A stretch of 11,454 bases of DNA. Source: Alphaproteobacteria bacterium (lineage in GTDB: Bacteria; Pseudomonadota; Alphaproteobacteria; RS24). Shown in pieces: positions 7,584 through 11,454 of this stretch (the first letter of the stretch is position 1; each line of letters starts with the position of its first letter). The translations under genes and the position numbers were made by a program. The notes under the pieces are model-generated. The model searched no databases, was not told the DNA's origin, and saw only the letters and a list, made by a program, of their open reading frames with translations. The stretch covers positions 1 through 11,454 of the forward strand of contig JAAOIL010000026.1 of assembly GCA_015163825.1 (NCBI GenBank). Reading direction: 5' to 3'.

Positions 7584-7665
7584 CCGTCAGGAAACTGACT
7601 ATAGCGATATACGGGCTTCGTAATAAACCTATCGGACGCGGGGGCAGCACCCGCCGCCTCCACCA
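7584..7665 (+). other. tmRNA acceptor piece
   Basis: Expected to be released as a separate RNA of about 80 nt. GTCAG-GAAA-CTGAC (7586-7599) makes a 5-bp hairpin with a GNRA loop. CCUAUC (7629-7633 region) can pair with GAGGG of the coding piece as helix 2 with one bulge. The T arm is GCGGG (7638-7642)/CCCGC (7650-7654) around a seven-base loop GGCAGCA, followed by acceptor strand CGCCTCC, discriminator A7662 and an encoded CCA. The 5' end is inferred from the promoter and hairpin. Confidence 0.8.
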
Positions 7666-7685
7666 TTTTCTAGCGAACTGATTAT

Positions 7686-7892
7686 GGGGGCGACACAGGA
7701 TCGACGAGGGCGTAAAGGATGTATCCGTCGCTCGGCATGGCACCACCGTTAGCGGGCTTTATCGATAGTTGCAAATGACAACTACGCGGAGGTAGCAGTC
7801 GCTGCGTAAGCAGTGCCTCAGGCCTCATTTAAGTCCTTGCTCGTCGCAGAGTGAGGCGGGGTTCGGAAGGCACCTGGCAACAGAAGCCTTCC
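7686..7892 (+). other. tmRNA coding piece
   Basis: Starts with acceptor strand GGGGGCG and the D-arm region, then the region expected to form pseudoknot 1, the tag reading frame, and a second structured part. GCCTCA (7815-7820, repeated at 7822-7827) can pair with TGAGGC (7852-7857). The terminal stem is GGAAGGC/GCCTTCC (7865-7871 with 7886-7892), capped by CTG-GCAA-CAG, another GNRA loop. The 3' end is inferred from this stem. Confidence 0.8.
7771..7809 (+). other. tmRNA tag reading frame, ANDNYAEVAVAA then stop
   Basis: The resume codon GCA at 7771 follows TAGTT, as in E. coli (TAGTC GCA). Reading on gives ANDNYAEVAVAA and TAA (7807-7809). With the alanine carried by tmRNA the full tag is AANDNYAEVAVAA, close to the Caulobacter tag AANDNFAEEFAVAA as I remember it. 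AAND is the SspB/ClpA contact region in other species, and the hydrophobic VAA ending is a ClpX-type signal. Confidence 0.93.
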
Positions 7893-7906
7893 ATTTTCTC
7901 TCTCAC
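7865..7906 (+). terminator. Stem-loop plus pyrimidine tract ending ssrA
   Basis: A perfect 7-bp stem, extended by CTG/CAG across a small internal loop, is followed at once by ATTTTCTCTCTC. The tail is C-interrupted rather than pure T, so this may be a weak terminator or a processing site; the stem is also part of mature tmRNA. Confidence 0.4.
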
Positions 7907-7930
7907 TTTCTCTCTCACTCTCTCTTTTCA
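7895..7930 (+). repeat. Tandem 12-bp CT repeat between ssrA and sspB
   Basis: TTTCTCTCTCAC occurs twice in perfect tandem (7895-7906, 7907-7918), followed by a partial third unit TCTCTCTTTTC. From 7894 to 7929 the plus strand is all pyrimidine except A7905 and A7917. Confidence 0.85.
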
Positions 7931-7937
7931 TTTATTC

Positions 7938-7966
7938 TTTACATTTGCGGCTATTCATATCATATT
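7938..7966 (+). promoter_or_regulatory. Possible promoter giving a leaderless sspB message
   Basis: TTTACA (7938-7943), a 17-nt spacer and CATATT (7961-7966). A start 7 nt downstream falls at 7973-7974, the A of the sspB ATG. This agrees with the lack of any Shine-Dalgarno sequence before sspB. Confidence 0.35.
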
Positions 7967-7973
7967 GCGCCCT

Positions 7974-8477
7974 ATGCCACACGAGCCACCACCACCGCCC
8001 AAACAGGAGCCTGTCATAGATTATAGCAGTTGGCGCAATGTTGCCTTGCGTGGCATGTTGCGTGATATTTTTTACACTTTTATGTCTGATGGCATACCCA
8101 GCCCGCATCATTTTTATATCACCTTTGATACAAGAGCCCCAGGCGTAGATATTCCGAATCATTTGCTTTTGCAGTATCCAGAGGAAATGATGATAGTCTT
8201 GCAGCATGAGTTTGATTTACAAGATGTTGATGCGGGGGCTTTTACTGTCGCCTTAAAGTTTAATGGCAAGCAAGAGAATTTGACGATTTCGTTTGGCGCT
8301 ATTTTGCGGTTTCACGACCCCTCTGTGCCGTTTGAGCTAAACCTAGAGCCACTGGATGAGGAAAAACTAGAGCGATTATGGGCGGCTATGGACGGCGATG
8401 AAGAGTTTCTTAATTTCAAAGAAGAAAAAGAAGAAACTTTTGGTGAGGTTATCCAGTTAGATAATTTCCGCGATTAG
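7974..8477 (+). CDS. sspB: SspB, ClpXP adaptor for ssrA-tagged proteins (alphaproteobacterial type)
   Basis: Binds the tmRNA-encoded tag on rescued polypeptides and tethers them to ClpX for degradation. The 167 residues have a proline-rich start, then IDYSSWRNVALRGMLRDIF (15-33), the conserved HHFYITFDTRAPGVDIP (45-61) and LLLQYPEEMMIVLQHEFDL (64-82). A core beta region containing LTISFGAILRFHDPSVPFEL (103-122) is followed by an acidic flexible tail. GEVIQLDNFRD at the C-terminus matches the ClpX-binding motif at the end of SspB proteins. I chose the ATG at 7974; the frame is open to 7851, but that extension lies inside tmRNA and the CT tract. fumC follows 15 nt downstream. Its target tag is encoded immediately upstream. 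Confidence 0.93.
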   Translation: MPHEPPPPPKQEPVIDYSSWRNVALRGMLRDIFYTFMSDGIPSPHHFYITFDTRAPGVDIPNHLLLQYPEEMMIVLQHEFDLQDVDAGAFTVALKFNGKQENLTISFGAILRFHDPSVPFELNLEPLDEEKLERLWAAMDGDEEFLNFKEEKEETFGEVIQLDNFRD

Positions 8478-8492
8478 CGTATAGGATTGATG

Positions 8493-9881
8493 ATGAAGAC
8501 ACGCACAGAGACAGATAGTTTTGGCGCATTAGATGTGCCTGCCGATAAGTATTGGGGGGCGCAGACACAACGTTCATTGGGTAATTTCAAAATCGGGGGG
8601 GAGACGATGCCAACGCCATTGGTGCGGGCATTGGGTATTGTAAAACGTTCTGCGGCAAAAGCGAATATGCAATTAGATAATCTAGAAACCGATATTGGCG
8701 CGGCTATCGTACAAGCGGCAGAGGAAGTTGCGGAAGGGAAAATGGCAGATCATTTTCCTCTTGTTGTTTGGCAGACAGGCAGTGGCACACAATCTAATAT
8801 GAATGCCAATGAGGTTATCTCTAACCGCGCCATAGAACTTATGGGGGGGGCGATGGGGTCTAAATCACCTGTGCACCCGAATGATCATTGCAATCGCAGT
8901 CAATCGTCCAACGATACATTTCCCACCGCTATGCATATTGCTGCTGTGGAAGAAGCCGTGCATCGCCTTGTGCCAGCTTTGAAACATTTACACGCGGCAC
9001 TCGCCAGTAAAGTAAAAGCATGGGAGGGTGTGGTTAAAATCGGGCGCACACATTTGCAAGATGCCACGCCCCTGACCCTGGGGCAGGAATTTTCAGGATA
9101 CACAACACAAATCGCCTATGGCATAGCCAGAGTGGAAGGTGCTTTGCCGCGCCTTTATGCGTTAGCGCAAGGCGGCACTGCCGTTGGCACGGGGCTTAAT
9201 ACTAAACCGCAATTCGCGCAAGTCTTTGCAGATGAAGTGGCGGCTTACACCAAACTACCTTTCATCACCGCTGAAAATAAGTTTGAAGCCCTCGCCGCCC
9301 ACGATGCCTTTATAGAAATGTCGGGTATGTTGAATGTCGTAGCGGCATCGCTGAATAAAATCGCCAATGATATTCGTCTTTTGGGGTCTGGTCCTCGTTC
9401 TGGATTGGGGGAGTTGAGCCTACCAGAAAATGAACCCGGCTCTTCTATTATGCCGGGCAAGGTTAATCCTACGCAATGCGAAGCGATGACAATGGTTTGC
9501 GCCCAAGTGATGGGTAATCATACCACCATCACTATTAGTGGCGCACAAGGACACATGGAACTGAATGTATTCAAACCAGTGATGGCATATAATTTAATAC
9601 AATCTATGCGTTTGCTGGGTGATGCGGCTGTTAGTTTTACCGATAATTGCGTGGCGGGGATTGTCGCTAATGAGGATAATATCCGTGCCTTGACGGAACG
9701 TTCCTTAATGTTGGTGACAGCCCTTGCGCCAGAGATTGGTTATGATAACGCCACGAAAATCGCTAAAGCCGCCCATAAGAACGGCACAACATTGCGCGCG
9801 GAGGCGGTCTCTGGTGGTTATGTCACAGAAGAGCAGTTTGATGCCATTGTGCGCCCGCAAGATATGATTGCCCCTAAATAA
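8493..9881 (+). CDS. fumC: Fumarate hydratase class II (fumarase C)
   Basis: Interconverts fumarate and malate in the TCA cycle as a cofactor-free tetramer. The 462 residues match the family along the whole length: [49 protein letters not shown] (93-113), [21 protein letters not shown] (128-148), catalytic His187 in [15 protein letters not shown], and the signature [15 protein letters not shown] (316-330) with catalytic Ser318. Two in-frame start codons lie just upstream (TTG 8487, ATG 8490); I prefer ATG 8493 because AGGA (8483-8486) is then 6 nt away. Probably co-transcribed with sspB. Its stop codon shares an A with the start of a 40-codon ORF. Confidence 0.97.
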   Translation: MKTRTETDSFGALDVPADKYWGAQTQRSLGNFKIGGETMPTPLVRALGIVKRSAAKANMQLDNLETDIGAAIVQAAEEVAEGKMADHFPLVVWQTGSGTQSNMNANEVISNRAIELMGGAMGSKSPVHPNDHCNRSQSSNDTFPTAMHIAAVEEAVHRLVPALKHLHAALASKVKAWEGVVKIGRTHLQDATPLTLGQEFSGYTTQIAYGIARVEGALPRLYALAQGGTAVGTGLNTKPQFAQVFADEVAAYTKLPFITAENKFEALAAHDAFIEMSGMLNVVAASLNKIANDIRLLGSGPRSGLGELSLPENEPGSSIMPGKVNPTQCEAMTMVCAQVMGNHTTITISGAQGHMELNVFKPVMAYNLIQSMRLLGDAAVSFTDNCVAGIVANEDNIRALTERSLMLVTALAPEIGYDNATKIAKAAHKNGTTLRAEAVSGGYVTEEQFDAIVRPQDMIAPK

Positions 9882-10003
9882 TGATTACTCTAATTCTTCT
9901 TCTTATTATTATTATACTCCTTATAGTTATAGCATTGGCTGTTTTGCCGCCTAGCGTTGTTCTATCGCTTCTATTGGTTGCTTTCCTCTTCTGGATTTTT
10001 TGA
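9881..10003 (+). CDS. Small hydrophobic membrane protein of 40 residues, unrecognised
   Basis: I do not recognise a family. The ATG (9881-9883) shares its A with the fumC stop (TAATG), a classic coupling arrangement, and the frame runs 40 codons to TGA at 10001-10003. The product is almost wholly apolar: residues 1-20 read [20 protein letters not shown], then VLPPSVV, then a second hydrophobic stretch ending LFWIF. That is two short membrane segments with a Pro-Pro turn and no charged residue. No Shine-Dalgarno sequence is evident, so translation would depend on fumC. Its last 33 bases overlap, in the opposite direction, the end of the AsmA-like gene. It fills a gap that is otherwise empty. 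Against it: AT-rich T-laden sequence easily encodes Leu/Ile/Val by chance. Confidence 0.45.
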   Translation: MITLILLLIIIILLIVIALAVLPPSVVLSLLLVAFLFWIF

Positions 10004-11454
10004 TTCTATTTTTATGGCGGGGGCGACAATATCGCCTGTGAATAAAAATGTCTGTGTTGGCATTTCAAACTGCGCCTTTAATGTACGGCTGGCAATATCT
10101 AGCACCCCATCAAACTTGCCACTAAATTCTGTCGCTGTATTTTTAGGCGTAAAAGATATATCCGCCGCGCGGGTGCTGAATATGCCATCGCCTATATCAA
10201 TCACTGCCAATGCTCGCGCGAACGCAAGCGGTGTTGAGGCTGCCCCATATAACTGCCCCGCTTTTGCTGTCAGATTGATATTGCCCTTTAAGTCCGTCAG
10301 CATATCGTGTGGTGTGGTTCCCCTACCCCCGATTTCAAACACACCCGATAGGGGGGCGTCCATTATGGCTTGCTCGTAAAGGCTGGTGAAAAATGCCCCG
10401 CCATTGATGTCGTCATATTCGCCGCGCAAATTAAAGGAGGGGGTGAGGCTACCCCCTTCGGCTTGCACTTCAAAAACCGCCTGCCCACCCCATAACGACA
10501 CCGCTAGGGGTGCGGCTTCTAATACACCATCGCTCCATTTTATATTGCCAGCAACTTCATCAAAGGTGAAGCCTGCCAGCAATAATCGCTCTAGCCGCAC
10601 TTCTAAATTAGCCTTGATGTCCGATAGAACGTTCCATTCTAGCGGGGCTTTAGACCATTTATTCTTGGCACTAAAAGCAGGGAGAAAGGGGGAAGCGTCA
10701 AAGTCGCTCAATAATATCGTAGCGTTAAAATTGGCAGGGGATTCGGAGCCGCTATAAGACCCCTCGCCGCTTAGCTGACCTGTTCCCAAACGCGCACTCA
10801 AATTGGAGAAACTAATCATATCTGCTGTCGCTATAATCTGGGCGTTGCCATTATATGCCACACCCAATAGGCTTTGCGCTTGTGTTTGTTGCACCTGTGC
10901 CATGCCCTCTAGACGTGCACCACCCGCAGACGGGCGTAGCGACCCCATAAAAGCAAATCTATCATCTGCCAAAGTTAGAGCAGCATCTACACTAGACAAT
11001 GCCGCCGCTTGTGCGGTGGTGGTAATACGAAATGCGCCTTGTCTCTGCTTCTGCCGTTTATAAGAAGGGGGCAAGCTAAATAAATCTGCAATGTCGCGGG
11101 CGGTGCCATCACCCCGCAATGTCAATGTGCTATCGGCGGTCGTCAGGTCAATATCGCGCGAGGGCGAACGCAAAGTATAATCTAATGCTATCTGTTGTGC
11201 CTCACGCTTATTCAGAATTGCTGTGCCAATAAAACCACTCGTCCAATCTTGTTCATCTGGCGTGGGCAATCGCCATATCGCATTCAACTTTATATAGCGC
11301 CCCATATCCACCGACACAAACGGCACGGGCGGCAATAAACGAGACGACAAAGCCTGTGCATCATCTGCTTCTATCGCTAATTGCAACGCCCCATAAAGAT
11401 GCCGAGACTGCACCAGCAACTGCCCCGATAATGTCGTTTCGGCATCAAGGTAAT
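9971..11454 (-). CDS. AsmA-family envelope protein, C-terminal part, 5' end outside window
   Basis: AsmA-like proteins are large, membrane-anchored, beta-rich proteins of the periplasm, members of the bridge-type group tied to outer-membrane lipid homeostasis. The frame is open to the right edge (first visible residues YLDAETTLSGQ) and ends with TAG at 9971-9973, giving 493 residues. It shows the family's repetitive amphipathic beta pattern, for example FNATILLSDFDASPFL, FDEVAGNIKWSDGVLEAAPL and AVSLWGGQAVFEVQAEGG. The C-terminal AsmA-type segment reads APLSGVFEIGGRGTTPHDML, then LKGNINLTAKAGQLYG. No membrane anchor is visible because the N-terminus is missing. I assign the family from this pattern, not a single motif. 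A TTG start at 11419 is unlikely since upstream residues continue the same pattern. Confidence 0.75.
   Translation of the reverse strand, partial: YLDAETTLSGQLLVQSRHLYGALQLAIEADDAQALSSRLLPPVPFVSVDMGRYIKLNAIWRLPTPDEQDWTSGFIGTAILNKREAQQIALDYTLRSPSRDIDLTTADSTLTLRGDGTARDIADLFSLPPSYKRQKQRQGAFRITTTAQAAALSSVDAALTLADDRFAFMGSLRPSAGGARLEGMAQVQQTQAQSLLGVAYNGNAQIIATADMISFSNLSARLGTGQLSGEGSYSGSESPANFNATILLSDFDASPFLPAFSAKNKWSKAPLEWNVLSDIKANLEVRLERLLLAGFTFDEVAGNIKWSDGVLEAAPLAVSLWGGQAVFEVQAEGGSLTPSFNLRGEYDDINGGAFFTSLYEQAIMDAPLSGVFEIGGRGTTPHDMLTDLKGNINLTAKAGQLYGAASTPLAFARALAVIDIGDGIFSTRAADISFTPKNTATEFSGKFDGVLDIASRTLKAQFEMPTQTFLFTGDIVAPAIKIESKNPEEESNQ

Larger units (their letters stand above)
7584..7892 (+). 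ncRNA. ssrA: Circularly permuted (two-piece) tmRNA gene
   Basis: tmRNA rescues stalled ribosomes by acting as alanyl-tRNA and then as a short message for a degradation tag. Here the 3' tRNA-like half (T arm, acceptor strand, CCA at 7663-7665) precedes the 5' half, with a 20-nt intervening segment at 7666-7685. The two acceptor strands pair completely: GGGGGCG (7686-7692) with CGCCTCC (7655-7661), including G7688 with U7659 at the third pair, the G3-U70 signal for alanyl-tRNA synthetase. The D-arm region reads GGATCGACGA, close to GGATTCGACGG of E. coli. TAGTTGCAAATGAC surrounds the resume codon, and the 3' end has a CACCTGGCAACAG stem-loop that I associate with alphaproteobacterial tmRNA. The outer ends (7584, 7892) are estimates. 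It lies between thyA (divergent) and sspB. Confidence 0.95.

Noticed and set aside
7508..7666. N-terminal extension of thyA by 53 codons
   Set aside because: These codons are the antisense of the tmRNA acceptor piece, and ThyA homologues begin at the M(K/Q)QYL residue at 7507.
7851..7973. Longer SspB start at 7851
   Set aside because: It overlaps the tmRNA 3' stem and the CT repeat, and the extra residues do not resemble SspB.
9957..10379. Plus-strand ORF of 140 aa, and similar ones at 10386-10757 and 10803-11063
   Set aside because: Antisense shadows of the AsmA-like gene with no recognisable domain.
1..11454. CRISPR array, insertion sequence, tRNA genes or phage attachment site
   Set aside because: I saw no spaced repeats, transposase, canonical tRNA cloverleaf or terminal repeats. 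No CCA-end duplication of ssrA, the usual mark of integration there, was found.

Overview
The window most likely comes from an alphaproteobacterium. The strongest sign is a circularly permuted, two-piece tmRNA gene (ssrA, about 7584-7892), an arrangement typical of that class. It is followed by an alphaproteobacterial-type SspB. The Mrp ATPase lacks the C-terminal CxxC, as I remember for alphaproteobacterial Mrp proteins. Base composition is moderate. I cannot name a genus; all genes are chromosomal-type.

Layout. Positions 1-3668 (minus strand) hold a tightly packed protein-quality operon, hflK-hflC-DUF2065-degP. Its genes overlap by 1-4 nt or are 11 nt apart, degP runs off the left edge, and a sequence close to the heat-shock sigma-32 consensus lies in front of hflK. 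Positions 3742-4827 (plus) hold mrp/apbC, divergent from hflK. Positions 4817-7507 (minus) hold thyA-folA-darT-NADAR: thymidylate synthase and dihydrofolate reductase continue through ATGA stop/start overlaps into a DarT-family DNA ADP-ribosyltransferase toxin, whose 3' end overlaps the start of its NADAR-type antitoxin. The antitoxin gene meets mrp tail to tail with an 11-nt overlap. Positions 7508-7973 carry ssrA on the plus strand: acceptor piece first, a 20-nt intervening segment, then the coding piece with tag (A)ANDNYAEVAVAA. Positions 7974-9881 hold sspB and fumC, followed by an unlisted 40-codon, almost wholly hydrophobic ORF (9881-10003) that starts on the fumC stop codon. Positions 9971-11454 (minus) hold the C-terminal part of an AsmA-like protein that continues past the right edge.

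How the genes fit together. Three themes are visible. (1) Protein quality control: HflK/HflC scaffold the membrane protease FtsH, DegP degrades damaged envelope proteins, tmRNA tags stalled nascent chains, and SspB delivers tagged chains to ClpXP. (2) Thymidylate supply: ThyA consumes methylene-folate and produces dihydrofolate, which FolA recycles. (3) A DNA-base ADP-ribosylation toxin-antitoxin pair, of the type linked to phage defence, is built into the thymidylate operon without an obvious promoter of its own. The toxin gene is visibly more AT-rich than the genes beside it, which suggests acquisition into a core operon.

The most notable points are the thyA-folA-darT-NADAR translational chain, a possible missing catalytic arginine in the DarT protein, the permuted ssrA beside its adaptor gene sspB, the hidden 40-aa membrane ORF, and the sigma-32-like promoter before hflK.
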